From Lophius americanus (Eukaryota > Chordata > Actinopteri > Lophiiformes > Lophiidae), in assembly GCA_037951165.1 (NCBI GenBank), contig JBBDHG010000153.1:1428001-1492000 (forward strand): 64,000 nt of DNA, written 5' to 3'. A program made the translations under genes and the position numbers. A model generated the notes under the pieces. It was not told the origin of the DNA, ran no database searches, and saw nothing but the letters and a program-made list of their open reading frames with translations. Shown here in pieces: positions 25,336 to 38,900 of this stretch (position 1 is its first letter; each line of letters opens with the position of its first letter).

Positions 25336-26399
25336 ACAGAACCAGCACCACTAGTTTTTCAGGTGGATTAACATCGTATAAACATAAATAAAATCAGTCA
25401 GAGCTAAAGAAACATGTGTCAAACATGTATGACTGGAAAAAGCATAGATGTTGAGTTATGTTTCATTTCATGTTTCCAATCATCAATCCCAACAAAATGT
25501 TTTTTTAACGCCTGCATGCCAGTGGAGTAGTTTGCCAAGACGCCCGCGGGGGTCCGGTCAGGACACAGACGAAATATTAGAGTCTTCTGGCCGTTTTGAC
25601 TTACCCTGTGTTTGGACAGTTGAAATATCGGATCAGCGCGTCGTTATGTGATTGGAGACGCCGTGGACGTTTTCGTCGGCCGGAGTTACACAAGGTTAAT
25701 GCTGCAGCCGCGTGGGGGGAGTGTGAATCGGTGTATGAGCGTGTGCGTTTGCATGTGTGTGCATTTTGCTGCAGGGCGCAAAGCTGCTCCAAATGTCCAT
25801 CTGCCGAGTTCACCATCCACCTGAGCCCACTCGCACATGGAGACGAGCACCCCCCACGCCCACGAGCGCAGACAGTCGCACCCATGCTGTCCTACGCACA
25901 CTCACCCAGACACGCACAGAAGCAGGAAAACATTTGGCGCGGAGCGGCAAAGCTACACTGACTGTTCTCTCTGGATTTACCTCAAGGTAGACCGAGCGTC
26001 ATTCTCCAGAACCATCTGCACAAAAGCATCCCACCTTTTCTCGTCATGTCACCTTGATGCAGCTGCGTTTTGCGGTGCGATCGCAACACAACAACTTTCC
26101 TTGAAAAAAAAATCCAGAAATGCATATATACATATTTCACAACAGGTGTTAGGAGGAGCCGGGGGCGGGGGGGTTGGGGAGGGGAGAATGTGGCGGAGAA
26201 AAAAACAGACAAACTGTGTGTGATGGAGCAGGGATCACATGTATATTTATATACATTAAGACTTTTTTTTTGAAAGCTTGTATTTCATTGTGGGCATGTG
26301 AGCCAAGCAGGAAACTCCTGAAACGAGCTGGACTCGCTGTGGAGAACCTCGGAATCGACTTTAAAATCACCCACATCCTGAGTAGCTACAGTAGCGGCG
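25336..26399. other. non-coding, no gene seen
   Basis: Relatively CpG-rich from 25540 to 25960, with overlapping frames on both strands that resemble no protein. No repeat recognised. Confidence 0.45.
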
Positions 26400-27110
26400 C
26401 GTAATTACATCCCCGAAATAGTCTGGGATATTGGGGCGGCGTCGTCGCCACGACCTCGTCTGCCGCAGCCCCTTTAACTTTTAACATGATAACTCAAAAT
26501 CGTTAATCGTCATGGACAATTTCTAAATTTTATACCCACATAGACCATAGTGTAAGGAAGAACTGGATCGATTTTGGAAAAGCTTGGTTGTATATGTCAT
26601 CCGTTAGGGGGTGCTTTATCTCCAAAAAGTTTTAGCCATACATTTTCGGCTGTTACGTTTTAGTCCATATTTGGTGCATATGAATCGACTCAAGGAGATC
26701 TATCAAGTATATTTTAACCTAAAGGGGGAGCTTTTTATTTTTACAAAAACACTGTTATTCCACACATAATAAACAGGAGACAGGTAACAGGAAACAGGGT
26801 TAGGAAACCCTGTTTCCTGTTACGATTTAGACCAAATTTGGTGCAAATTAGTCCACTTGAGAGGATTTATCCGGTAAGATTCATATTTTATCCTAATAGT
26901 TCATACTTTACTCACTAGGGGGAGTTTTTCTTTATTACATTTTTACAAAAAAATATTTTTCATGCTTATCTTTAAATTTAATTTGAGGATTGCTATCAGG
27001 GTGATATCTTGTACAACGCAGGGGATGGGGCGCTTTTCAGCGATACATTTTTTACGGTTAGGGAGTGATGTTAAAACGTTCTGATACCACCTTCATGGAG
27101 ACCACTGGGG
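26400..27110 (+). mobile_element. Repeat family B copy 4, the longest
   Basis: It begins near 'ggcggcgtcgtcgccacgac', continues with 'tttatacccacatagacc', 'gtaaggaagaactggatcg' and 'ttagggggtgctttatctcc', and ends with 'cttgtacaacgcaggggat' at about 27010. The segment 'tagaccaaatttggtgc' repeats an earlier 'tagtccatatttggtgc', so the copy carries an internal duplication. A 17-bp perfect palindrome (26785-26822) sits inside. No open frame. Confidence 0.65.
26785..26822. repeat. Perfect 17-bp inverted repeat with 4-base loop
   Basis: Left arm taacaggaaacagggtt (26785-26801), loop agga, right arm aaccctgtttcctgtta (26806-26822). The pairing is exact. Confidence 0.95.
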
Positions 27111-29329
27111 GGCCGAGAGTGAAGGGCAGCAGCATCGCTGACGGCCAAAGGTAGCATCAGAAGGTGTTCGTTATTAAATATTGTGAGGGCGTTCTCGATG
27201 GCGAATGAAAATAGTGGGGCGTGTCATGTGTGCGTACAGCAGCGCAGCTTTTGTCTACCTGAACTAGCTCCAGGCTGCGCTCCATTTGTTGTGATGGCGT
27301 CATGTCCCAGCGTGTCATGTGACCAGACATGAAATCAATCAGGGGAGACGATGAAGTAAAGATAATTGTTTATCGTAGCAGATTATGCGTGATGATTAAT
27401 CCATCAGGAATCCGTGACACGGCCGTGCACAGTAGCACGATAAATGCCCATACTGGTGGCGATGACTGATGATGCTGCAGAGACTGTAGAAAATGTAATG
27501 TACAGGATGAAGTCGGCATAATCTGTGAAGAGTAGGTGGTGAGAAGGAGGTGGAGCCAGATAATGGACAAAGACAACAGGAAATAATGGACAAACACAGC
27601 AGGAAGTAATCTCTGGTTCAGTGGAAACTGCTTTGAATCCTGCGTCCGGTTGTCAGAACCTTTGAGTTCCTCAACGGAGTTATGGATCCTGTTGGAGCCG
27701 AGAGGGAGGGGACACTTTCTGTTGGGTTCTATTAAGCTGCTATTTTTGGTGCCGCAGGATAGCCGGGCCTGTCAGTGACAAATGTGTTTGTGCGAGGAGC
27801 GGGCGAGGTCCCTCCCCCCCGGGGAGGATATTCATGCGTTTCCGAGCGTCCGTGTTCGTTTGAATGGAATTGGGAGCGATTATTTTAGAATTTTAGAATT
27901 ACAACGCATTTTTATACCGCTCTCGATGTGTGGTGTGTGTTTCATTAACAGAATACTGAAAACGTTCAAAATCGGTCCTCAGCTGAGGGCGGACGAGGCG
28001 GATCCACTTTATTGATCGCTTTTCACAATTCAAATAAAAGGTAAACGGTTTCATTTTTTACCGATGTCTGCATGACGGATGTCTCAGAGTCAGGAGGCTC
28101 AGGGGGGGGGGATGTGTTACAGTTTGATGAAAAAACAAACAAATATAGACAACAAGAGACGTAGGAATGAGACACAAAACCTACAGGAAAGTGAAAAAAA
28201 AAAACCTACAGGAAAGTGAGGAGCAAGAAGAAAGACCAGAGGACACAACAGAAATGTACGCCGCCGTTCCGTCGCTCCGTTTAAAGGTAATGGTTATCAG
28301 CGAATCACATGTCTGCATAAAATCAGGGCGGAAAGGTAGGACAGAGGGGGCGTGGCCTATTTGCATACCAAACATAACATATACTTTAAAACAGCTAGTA
28401 GCAGAATCAAACACATTAAAACGATAATTATTAAGTTTTGTTTGGTGAGGAGGATTGGTTTCAGAGGACGGAATCGGCCGACATGTAACCAATTAGCGAA
28501 GGAGGACTTTTGTTTTTTGACATGTTAAGATGAAATCTCCGCCCAGAGCAGATGTGAAACATCCCAGCAGACGCTGGCGCCACTTTGCGACACCCGGAGC
28601 CTCTGTAGCTCTCAAGAAATACATAATTCAAATACAAATAGAGAATACTGTGTTGTGAAATCAGTGTTTTCAGACTTTTCTTTTAACAATAATGCTTTCT
28701 GACAAACACCGGCGGCCGTCAGATGTTTACAATCCATTACCAAATCCTCGACAAGCCCATTTCCTGTCTTCATTTAAAGGCGATATAGTTGCAGCTGAAT
28801 GGAGAATTTTAGTTGGACCTTTTTCATCTTCTCTTTTCTACGTTTTTCGCGTCAACCATAAGCTTCTGTTGATGTTCTGCCGTCTGTCAGTCGAAACCCA
28901 ACAGTTTGGAGTTTACAGTTCATGGCTGCTTAAATAGTAATGGTAACTACAAAATCTGGATACACGGTTTCAAATTTGCATAATTTTAATTTAACTTATT
29001 ACTGTTCAATTATTTTAGGAATCATCCGTTAACGATGTTTTCTCATACAAATCAAAACATTTAAATGTTCACGTTCTCCTTCTGCAGTACCCTAAAGTAC
29101 CACTAGGAGTACAGGTAACCACAATTGAGAAACCTGTTCGTACAGCCCCACACACTAACACACCAAACACACACACTGCCTTGCTGAAGAGCTGCTGGTT
29201 CAATGCTGTCAACAACGTTCAGCCATAGGTGTATTTTTCATTGTGCCGGCGTCTTCTGAGAGAACTCTGCCGTGTGGACTGTTGGACTTGTTTTGATCAG
29301 AGATTAGCAGTGTGCTGTAAACCTCCTCA
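27111..29329. other. non-coding, no gene seen
   Basis: Mixed unique sequence. The frames at 27370-27597 and 28181-28492 show no domain. A short A run lies at 28193-28204. No repeat family identified. Confidence 0.45.
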
Positions 29330-29830
29330 CACAACGGGCTTGTAAATTAATTTTACTGTTCGCACGTATCTATTTTTGGGGGCAAAGTAAAATATTCGCA
29401 CCGTTGAGCCGTGGCTTTTTGGCTGGCTCCCCGGAGGTGATTCAGTGTGTGCGTGCCCATTAGCTTTCCCCAGAGTGTGTGTAACTGTGAATGCCTGCAA
29501 CGTGTGTGTTAGTGTGTGTATGTGTGTGTGTCTGTATGTGCGAGTGTGTGTGTGTTTGCTTGCTCGCCTGCTTCCTTTCCTACACTGAAATACAGCAATC
29601 CAAGCTGGGGGTCCCTCTGTGCGACTTTGTGAGCGTGTGTTCATGTGTGTGAGTGTGTTTGTGTGTGTGTGTGTGTACGATGTGCCTGCTGTCATCCCGG
29701 GGTAAAGCCTCGGGACATATAGGGTCATGTGACAGACAGCCCTATCTATCTATTTGCAGACTGCATCATTGGTATTCTGAGAAGAGACTGGCAGAAAAGC
29801 TGGGGGTAGGGTGAGGGGGCAAGAGAAGGA

Positions 29831-29886
<56 letters not shown>

Positions 29887-29986
29887 AGAGAGATTTGGAT
29901 AGAAAGGAAACAGTTTAGATAGAGACGAAAACAAGAAGAGAACAATAGAGCTCATCAATGCGTTGTGGGTGAAATCGGGCTCACAT

Positions 29987-30040
<54 letters not shown>
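29330..30040. repeat. GT-rich stretch, (GA)n and (TA)n microsatellites
   Basis: Imperfect (GT)n at about 29490-29690, (GA)n with a few A interruptions at 29832-29885 and a pure (TA)n of about 50 bp at 29990-30040. The protein-like frames here are repeat artefacts. Confidence 0.9.
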
Positions 30041-30045
<5 letters not shown>

Positions 30046-30827
30046 TTACAAGTATTTAATAAGATGCACTTGTATCTGCTTATGTGCACAAACTGCCGTC
30101 CACTCACACAGTAATGGTGAAGAAGTATCGCGCACACACATTAAAACAAGCCAAACTTCTGTTATTTACCTGATAAGTACGTTTTTAAATGGAAAAATGT
30201 TGATTTAATTTTCAAAACTAATTTCTTCTTACAGCCTGTATGAAACGAGAAAAGCTCCCCATCTCCGTTAGAGACATTTAAAATAGTCCTCTCACTGAAA
30301 CTTTAATTTCACTTCGAGCTAAACGTTTCATATCATGTGACCTTGTGCTTTTCTTTTTATTTTATTTAATTATTAAATTATTTATTATTAATTTTTTTGT
30401 TATCATGTGACTATTAATCATCTCATGCTCACATTTTATTTATTTATATTTTCATATAATTTTTATAAGCTTTATTTATATTATATTATATATATTTTTA
30501 TTTTTATTTATAATTTTTTAAAATGTTTTATGTGTTTTATGATTATTTTTTCACGTACTTTTGTATCATATCGGATACTTTCATTGATATTTCGTTTAAT
30601 TTAATTTATTTCATTTTTTCCATGTGTTTTTGTTTTTATCATCACATGCTTTTATCTTAATTTTAAAAAAACGCATCACAAAAGTTGATCGTCACGTCAA
30701 AATAAAACCATGAGGTCTTTTGAGAAGAGAAAAATCATCTGATTAAGTTTATTTTCATGAGTTTTGTTTTCTTCATATTGTTGGTTATTAAAGTTGTATG
30801 TTGGAGTTGAAGTTGAAGTTGATGCTA
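30041..30827. other. AT-rich non-coding DNA
   Basis: Very AT-rich from 30340 to 30690, made of runs of T, TTTA and TATA. No gene or named repeat. Confidence 0.6.
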
Positions 30828-31110
30828 ACAATAATAATAAAAATGTATTTATAGAGCAAACAAAGCTACAAAGTTCTTTACAGGACAAAATAAAAAAAAT
30901 AAATGACATAAATGATATAGATTTGTAAGGCTACGTCACAAATATTAAAACATAAAACATTAAAGAGCACATTTATAAAAAGGATTTAAAGGAGGATAAG
31001 CAAACCTCCGGTCGGGTCTGGTTCCAGAGGGGGGTGGGGTCCCGCTCAGAGGAGACCCGGTCACCCTCTGTCCTTATCATGGATTTTGGGACGGCAAACA
31101 GAGGCTCGGC
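30828..31110 (-). mobile_element. L2-type LINE 3' end with C-terminal coding remnant
   Basis: The minus strand reads KSMIRTEGDRVSSERDPTPL, then WNQTRPEVCLSSFKSFL, a decayed form of the L2 C-terminus (usually a GDRAF... LWNSLP... SFK..LKT order). It then runs through 'gtaaagaactttgtagcttt' and 'ctctataaatacattttta' into an (ATT)n tail. This is the standard 3' end of fish L2 elements. It is 5'-truncated and inactive. Confidence 0.7.
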
Positions 31111-33099
31111 TAAAACAAGAGTAACATGGTCCGTGTCTGCTTCTGCTGAAGAGACTGACTACTAGATTCTCCAGTAGTCTTCTCCATCTGGAGAAAAGTT
31201 GCAGCAAAAAGTTGTCGTAACTTCATAGAATCGTCTTATTAACGCGTAGATAAACTCTACCGAAGGACTGGGTGATGAATAAACCTCTCTGATGGATGCA
31301 GCTGCTCACATTTAACAGGCCTGCTCTGTCCATCCTGCCGTCTTTGACAGGATTACTGCGGAAAATAAAGTCGTCGAATGCAAAACGTAGAAAGATGAAA
31401 TTTAAATGAGTTGCTTCGGCTTATTAGCAAGTTTTATGCCACCAAATTATTAAGTAAATTGTAATTAAACTTTGCTCCGAGAGAAATACATTTTTAAAAA
31501 AAAGAGAAGCTAATGCTCCATAAAATCCTATCTGCTGCTAGGAACGATGAAGTCACAAGTTCTGTCCCACATGGAGTTCTGCTCGCTTGTTTTGGTCAAG
31601 TGCTGCTGGGAAACATCGGGGGGGATAAAAGAAATGTAAATAGACTGGTGTGGAGATAAATTCATGCGTTTAGGTTTCTGGAATGAGAATAGTTAGCTCC
31701 TGTAGCTGTTGTCAGTCATGACGTTAGTTTACAGGATGTTAAGTGTCGCACTAACCAATGAAGCCCCTAAAACATGAATCTCTTTTATTGTCAAGTTTAC
31801 TGATATTTCAGCTTCTTTTTTTTTTATCCTTTTAGTTTTAAAACACATTCTGGTGTTTCAGTAGCTAGATTGATTAATTGATTGATTGATTGATTTTTAT
31901 GCTAGTTTTAAGAATTTAATGCGAGTAAACTTTTCTTAGCCCATTGGCAAAGTTTTTTGTTTTTTTTTGACAAATTTAAAGTCAATTTGATTGTAATTAT
32001 AATTTAAGTTGTAATTATAATTGATTGTAATTATAGAAGAAATTTTTCGTCCTTCCCGTTTGGCTGTTTTTGCAGTTTTGTAATATTCGTCCCTTCAACA
32101 ACAGACAAACAGATTTTATTTAGAAAAGTCCCTCAAACTCTATCCGACAATTCTTAACTAGAGGCTAAAAACTCAATTATTATGCTAGATGACACGGTTT
32201 GGTTTATTGCTATATTGAAAAATCATCATTGTTTAATATGTAATGTTTTATAAAGCAAAAAAGCAGATTGGAGGTTTCACCATAAACTTAGAATAACTTT
32301 TATTATTTTTGGACCTAAATATTTGTTTTTGGATGGAAGGACTCAGATAAAAATAAGTGAATTCATTAGAAAATGTTGTCCTCGTGATTAAAAAAAACGA
32401 AATTTGTGCTGACTGTTATAAACCATAACCTTTATCTTAGGTGAAGGTGAGAAAGCTGATACAAAAATCATCTATAATTAGTTTGAAAGTGTTAAAATAG
32501 GTCAAATAAAAAGTTATTTTTAAGAAAAAAAGCAGCCTTTATGCACTGTAAATACAAATATACATTTTTGACCCCAAAAATATTTGAATTAATATTAAAT
32601 CTAACCAGATAAGTTCTCATAAAATGTTATTTGACTAAAACTAAAAATTGTGAAAGTTGGTCCAGAGAAGCTTTTTTCTCGAGTGTGCTGTTCTGTCGTT
32701 GTGGATTCACGAGGGAGATAAGATATGAATAAGAAGGAGGGCGACGCCGCGGCGACTAAACGCTGGAAAATGTCATCGGCGGCGACACAAAAGGAGCTTT
32801 CATTAGTCGGGTCAAAGCTCTCCTGCTCGGCATCAGTTCATCGAGGCTGAGGGTTAAACTCCCGTCTGATGTGCCAACATTCTAAGATCCTCCTCACTGC
32901 AGTCCATTCATGTCTCTGCGAGGACATTTTCTTTGTACAGTGTAGGCCTTCAATGAAGCCTTCATGGACCGACGGCCGCCATGCAGAGCTTTCAGCTCAC
33001 TAACCAGAGGATCGGGATCCAATAACATCCAGCAGCCAAACACTGACGTCTGCTTCCATCCAAACTTCTGAGGACGGATGGTAATACGATAAGTGTCAA
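31111..33099. other. non-coding, no gene seen
   Basis: AT-rich unique sequence with small simple patches: (ATTG)n near 31870-31893 and direct repeats of 'taattataatt' near 31995-32035. The stretch 32690-33060 is more balanced in composition. No gene. Confidence 0.5.
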
Positions 33100-33610
33100 G
33101 AATCAGGGTTTCGCTTTTATTGAAGTCTTGATTTTAGCAAAAAACACAAACATATCTTTGCATATTCTATTTCTTTGGGTCATTTATTATATTATATTAG
33201 ACACTCTTAATTTACCAGAAAGTGAGAAATTGTTTGGTCAAACCTTTTTATATCAAAGAAATAACGATTATCTGTCAGTCAATGTTAATAATAATAATAA
33301 TAATACATTTAATTTATAATGTTAATTAGATAAGGGTAACCTTTTGGTGAAGCACATTTTTTGGAGACTATTTGACCCTTTTCAGACAATTTCTTTGTAG
33401 TATCCAGTTATATTATTGTGTTGGACCTTCGGTGTCCCCCAGGGCCCCTTACTCGGCCCCTCACTCTTTTGCATGTACTTGCCGCCACTGGGTCACATTA
33501 TGAACAGGTTCTGTTAAGCGGCACATATTCTTCAATGGCATACAGAGACTCTAAATGTGCTCAACCAAACAGCTGATCAGTGTCAGATCAAAGGGTTTTA
33601 ATCTGACACT
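33100..33610 (+). mobile_element. Repeat family A copy 4, sense orientation
   Basis: At 33431 onward the + strand reads GVPQGPLLGPSLFCMYLPPL, then GHIM, the L2-type reverse-transcriptase core. Upstream are the family words 'gataagggtaaccttttggt' and 'ttgtttggtcaaacc', and an (AAT)n run at about 33286-33306 matches the one in copy 1. The right part has 'tgctcaaccaaacagctgat', the inverse of the left part of copies 3 and 5. Ends are decayed. Confidence 0.7.
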
Positions 33611-35403
33611 AAAGAAATGTTGTATTCAGAGAAGTTGTTGGCACAGTAAATGATTTCTTTTTTAAGGTAATCTTCATATTCTAACAGCAAGCTCATGACA
33701 AAAGAACAAATGTTACCTCAATTAGAGACAACATACTTAACAAACAAAAGAAGTTTTACAGAAGAATTGTAAAACATAGGATGTTCCTGTCAGGAGAGAA
33801 CAAAGAACAAAATTTCCGAGTGGCTTTAATTGAACTAATCTGCAGATTTAGCAGAGAAATGCTGGTGTAGTGGCAAAAGCCAGATATGTCATTTAAGAGT
33901 TTAGAGTGGCATCGCTCTAGTGATGCATAAAAACCTGCTTTTATGATGCCGAAGAGGAAGGAATCTCTGCGCTGGCTAAATTGGAATGGAGCCAAAAAAA
34001 TTTAAATGGCCTGAGATTTTTAATTTTAATTATTCATTTACTTATGGAAGCCCTGATTCGGCTCCAGTTGATCGAACAGGAAGTAAGGACTTAAATGGGA
34101 CAGGACACAAGGCAGTCGGTACCGATATGAGGAATCTCCCAGAGGAAGGAGGAAGTTTTCCTCGCTACATTAGGCCCCAGTTATGTTCTCTGGTTCATGA
34201 AGTAAAGTCACTTGCACTATTATTCCTAAATAATGTTTCATGTTCACTCCTAATTGTCACTCACATATGCAATTAAAAACTCTCTCAGCCCTGGACGGAC
34301 TGCAGAACTAGATTAGAGAGGAATACGGGGTGCAGCAGTAGAATGGTGCACCAATGTTCACTGTGAATGTCCTTTTTTTGGTCCGAAACACAAAGACCTG
34401 ATACGAAAAGATGTAACAAACTTGCAAAAGTCGTAGATTTATTGACTTTATATTGGACTCAGGCGATGCAGACGTGAGGAATTCTGTAGATGCTTTGTTC
34501 AAACGAACGGATTGGTCCGCTCGACTTCCATCACCGGACAAAGTCTTGGTTCTCGTACGATTGATGCTGTCTATGTCGATTATTAAGGACATAAGTAGAT
34601 AATTTGAAAGTAAAACTGAAGTTGTTCTACAGAGTGAATATTTATTTGAGATAAAGAGAAAGTTATTTCCGTTCCGCTTCTTGGATGTGGTAATAACACA
34701 GTAATAACATTAGATATTGAAAAAGTAGTCATATTCCATTAAAAAATAACTAAAGAAATAAAAGTGCAAGCGTTTAGTGGTGCATGAATGTGTGTCTCCT
34801 ACATCTGTGTTTACCTTTTTTATTTAGGTAAATGATTCCCATCAGTAGTGTAATCGTGAGGCTGTACCGAGGAGAAAACTCTAAACACAGCAGGCGCTCT
34901 GCCGAAGCTTCTGATCTATCCAAGGCTGTATTTACTTTCATGATGTTACTGGTGTGACGTCCGTTACACACACACACTGTAAAAAAAAGAACAGTTTGAC
35001 GAAGTATTTAAAACTAAAATAGGTGGAGTCATTTATTTAATTTCATAAAAAGTTTTCGTTTTACGGCGCATGATTAGACGCAAAAGCATCAAAAAGTGAT
35101 ATTCAGGCTTTGGAAATTCTTCAAATCCCTTTCAAAAAACTTGGTTAGGTTTTTACCTTGAAAAGAATACAAAATATGAAAGAGTTAATAAATAATTGTT
35201 TGAATTTTTTTTATTCCCGCAACATGTTACGTCAGATTACTGCACAATGTGAAAAAGAAATTGTGGGTGATTTAAAAAAAAAAAGAACTTCCTCTCATGC
35301 TAAAATCAAATAAAGTATTTACAATTTGAATTAATAAGTTTGACTCAGTAATACTTAATTTAATTTAGGTTACTATTTCAAGTCATTTGTGTAAATTAAT
35401 CTG
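33611..35403. other. non-coding, AT-rich, no gene seen
   Basis: The frames at 33756-33995, 33986-34276 and 34308-34592 show no conserved domain. The wording at 33770-34250 may come from an old transposable element, but I cannot name it. The stretch 34980-35400 is very AT-rich. Confidence 0.45.
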
Positions 35404-35727
35404 TACCACTTTACAATAAGAGTACCTTTATAGAGGATTTATAAATGGTTTATAACTAGTCAATTAGGTGTAAATTAGATTATAAACACTTAGTTAACGT
35501 TTCTAAAACAGTATAAAATATTTTTCAATGTGGGTCACTTTTTGGCAATATCAAGTTAGCGGTAGCGGTAAGTGTGCTCACTATTTGGCAAGCATCAAGT
35601 TCCTGATACCCTTTAATTTACATGAGTTATGGCAGCTTATTATTGGTTTGTTAAGTGTTAAAAACGTATTTAGTAACAGAAGCCATTTCTTAATTCTTAA
35701 TAAAGGGAGTTTTGTTGTAAAGTGGTA
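35404..35727. mobile_element. MITE with 13-bp terminal inverted repeats
   Basis: Left terminus taccactttacaa (35404-35416) and right terminus ttgtaaagtggta (35715-35727) are exact inverse complements. The 324-bp AT-rich interior has no open frame. The terminal wording 'ccactttacaataag' is typical of a widespread fish MITE group. Confidence 0.75.
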
Positions 35728-36446
35728 ACAATTTATCAATAATTTTCATTTTATAGTGCCTGATTAGACCCCAAGGGCATGAAAAAAAGTCACATTTCAG
35801 CTTTGGAAAATCTTTAAATGTCTTTCAAAGTTAAGTATTTCCATCTTAAATATTAAACTCAATAATACTTCATTTAACTGCATGCTACCAGTGAACAAAT
35901 CCTTTTTTTACAGTGCAACAACCTTGGTGTACATATAGCATTCGGTTTCAAGTGCGCCCACACTTTCCAACGTCTTGTTCCGTCCCCCCTGATGGCTGAA
36001 GCGGAGACGGTACAGACCGACGCATTCGGAATGCTTTGCTTTCGTCACATGGACCGGACCGCCCTTCCCGTCCTGAACCAATCGTTTGAAGACGCCCGCG
36101 ACGTGGGATCGAGTTGATGTCACGTAAACACAGATAGCAGCGCAGATTATACAGGAGCTCGTTTACACTTGGTAAAGGCAGAGATAGGAAGCAGAACCAA
36201 TTAATTGCGCGTCATCCCTTTGTATCAGTAGTCAAAGGATGCAGGTGTCGCACAGCTCAGCTGTTCTTTCTGTTTCAGTTCCAGGCTCCGTCTCTCCTCA
36301 ACCTCGGTGTTCTATAGGTGCTGAGGATGAGAGATGGTGTTAACGCCTCTGAAGGCGTAAATCACTTCTCTCACTGCAACGTTGTTTTCCTCGCTCGCTC
36401 TCTGTGCTGAGATGATGATTGGAGTCTTCCCAGTCTGATAATGGGC
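35728..36446. other. non-coding, no gene seen
   Basis: AT-rich at first, then balanced. The minus-strand frame at 35908-36123 is not recognised. Confidence 0.5.
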
Positions 36447-36600
36447 CACACACACACACGCACACACACACACACACACATGCACAAACACACACACACA
36501 CACACACACCTTTTCACAGCCACAGAACAGAAAGAGAGGGAGACTCATCAAGTAATTAAGGCTCTGGCTCTCCCTTGAAAATTAAGGGAATGGCCCTTTG

Positions 36601-36675
<75 letters not shown>
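36447..36675. repeat. (CA)n and long (CT)n microsatellites
   Basis: Interrupted (CA)n at 36447-36509 and about 35 uninterrupted CT units at 36605-36675. The piece between them (36540-36600) is unique and repeat-free. Confidence 0.95.
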
Positions 36676-36678
<3 letters not shown>

Positions 36679-38579
36679 TCCTCCTGCTGGGCTGATTGCT
36701 TTCTGGCTTCTCTCCTCACCTGAGTATTTCACTCCTTCTCCCATGCTGCCAACCCAGAGTGCATTGTGCTGATGATTACCCCACTGTGGGTAATTGTGGC
36801 AGTGTTTCGCTCAGTGTTATTTCTATGCCCTACAGAAGTGGTTGCACCCCCCTCCAGACGTGCGTGGGTGTGCACATTTGGCTTTCTGTGCATGTGTGTG
36901 TCTGTGGGCGGTGGAGACTAATAATAAATATGCTGCATTAGGGGTGTGCCATACTTATAAAATGGCATCATAGGATTTTGTCTGTAATGATAAATATGCA
37001 ATGTTTTGTCACCATGTTTTACTCAATATGGTTGGTGACAGTAATGGTTGTGTCTTGCAATGTGTTGCTTTTGTTGTCACAGAAGTCTTCACAAAACCTA
37101 AAGCTTTTCGTGTCCTTCTTGGACTGAAGTTGCATTTTAATGGCAAGCGATCCGCAACAAATTACGCAGATAATCATCGTTTGAGAAACATGTACGTGTT
37201 TAAACCCAAACCACCGTCATGTGAGGTGAGAAAATCTGACTGATTAATAAGGTCAGAAAAAGGTAGAGAGGAGTTGACCAAAGCGCACAAATAAAAAAAA
37301 TGTTGTTTCATCATTTGAAAGTTTACATGAATAAAAATTCAAAATAATATGGTAAACAACAAAAACACCAAAATAAACAGCTGATTAATAATTACATTAT
37401 ATTCAGTGCACTTTTTTTAATGCTGAAGCAGCTAATTATAGCAACCCGCTACATAAAGCAGGATGATCACGCCTTATAACCCACCATGGTATCATGGATG
37501 GCGATGCTGTTGGAGTCTCTGTTTTGGTTCCCTGATGTTGTTGTTCTCCTTTGCACAAACTGCATAAAGGGAACAATAAATGGACTCCCAGCATGTGTTG
37601 TGATGTTATGATTGTGTTTCTGGCAAAGTGACTGACACACTCATTAATGTTCATACAGCCGTTAAGATCTCATGATAGACAACACATATTCCACACCCAT
37701 GTACCGCCTGTGCCTTGTATATATTTCTTCATTTTCCATGTTTGTGTGTCAGTGTGTGTTTGTGTGCGGAAAAAATGAAGCCCAGCAGGTCACGCAAGTG
37801 GTCAGTTCCATCTCTAATGTCCTTGATGAGAAAGAAAAAAAAGAAAAGCGAGTCAGAAAAACAATTTCACCTTGGTTCGCTCTTCCTCTTTCACCAGAGC
37901 GGGAAAGTCATAAAGACTCGACCCACTTCACCCTCTGATGGCCGTTCTCACTCTTCAACAACACACGTGCCTGGTGTTTGGATACATCCATGCCCGGTGT
38001 ATCCAAAAAGATTCAGACGGACCAGCAAATTCATATTTTAGACTTAATTGTGGTGCCTCTACTCTTTTCTAGTGGAAGCAGAAAAAGTAAAAACAGTACA
38101 GTACTGTACACTATTACTACTATCAGTATACACTATGAGTTTATACTTTAATACTGCTTTTTTTGTAAAATAGTATTTTGTTAATAACTTTCCACAACCT
38201 TAGCACCTTTCTCGCCCAACTGAACACCATTTCCATTAAGCTTTGCAAGGAATGGGCCAGGAGTGCCGATCATTCATGTGTTGGCGGCGGAATGGGCGCC
38301 ACTGAGTGGTATCCAAGTTTCATAATGGAATTTAACCCAACTGGGAGTTGGGTTTCATCGTGAAGGAAATTTTGTGCCAGCTTGCTCTTGCTTGCACTTA
38401 GAGTAGCATTGTTGCTATCCTATCCGTCCCAACTATCTAACACACGTATTATTTCAAAATGAAGAGCCAGAATAATCATAACAAATGTTTTTGTTGCGAT
38501 CTGACGAAGATTTTACATAGCATCAAGACGCACAACTTTTGAAAAACAGCTAGCTAGGAGATCGCTAAGATGTTACGTT
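36676..38579. other. non-coding; candidate conserved block at 36676-36830
   Basis: The 155 bp after the CT tract are balanced in composition and unique, with homeobox-like 'gattaccccactgtggg' and 'taattgtgg' words; a candidate regulatory element by inference. The rest is AT-rich with no gene. The 37672-38041 frames are not recognised. Confidence 0.4.
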
Positions 38580-38900
38580 CAAGGCAGCACTGTGGTAAAG
38601 TGAGTAGCAGCGTTACTTCACCGCAGGAAGGTTCTGGATTCAAACCTGGGGTCTGTGTTCAGTGTTGAGTTAGTGTTTTCTCTATGCGTTTCCATGGGAA
38701 CTATTGCTTCCTCCAACAGTCCAAAAACAGCCATTATAGGTGATTTGGTGTATCTGAATCATCCGTAGGTACGAATGTTACGGTCAATGATTGTCCCTGT
38801 GATGGACTGGCAACGTGTCTAGGCGGTTAACCCTGCTGGCCTGCATCTCGGTGATTGTCAGCTGGTATTGGTTCCAGTGCATAAAACTCTGAAAAGGATC
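38580..38900 (+). repeat. Interspersed repeat D, near full-length, tRNA-like head
   Basis: It starts 'ggcagcactgtggtaaagtg', an A-box-like head, followed by 'ggttctggattcaaacctgg', a B-box-like word, as in tRNA-derived SINEs. Then come 'cttcctccaacagtccaaaa', 'catccgtaggtacgaatg' and 'tggttccagtgcataaaac'. The order agrees with the fragments at 8481, 18140, 41899 and 55560. Diverged, no coding. Confidence 0.7.
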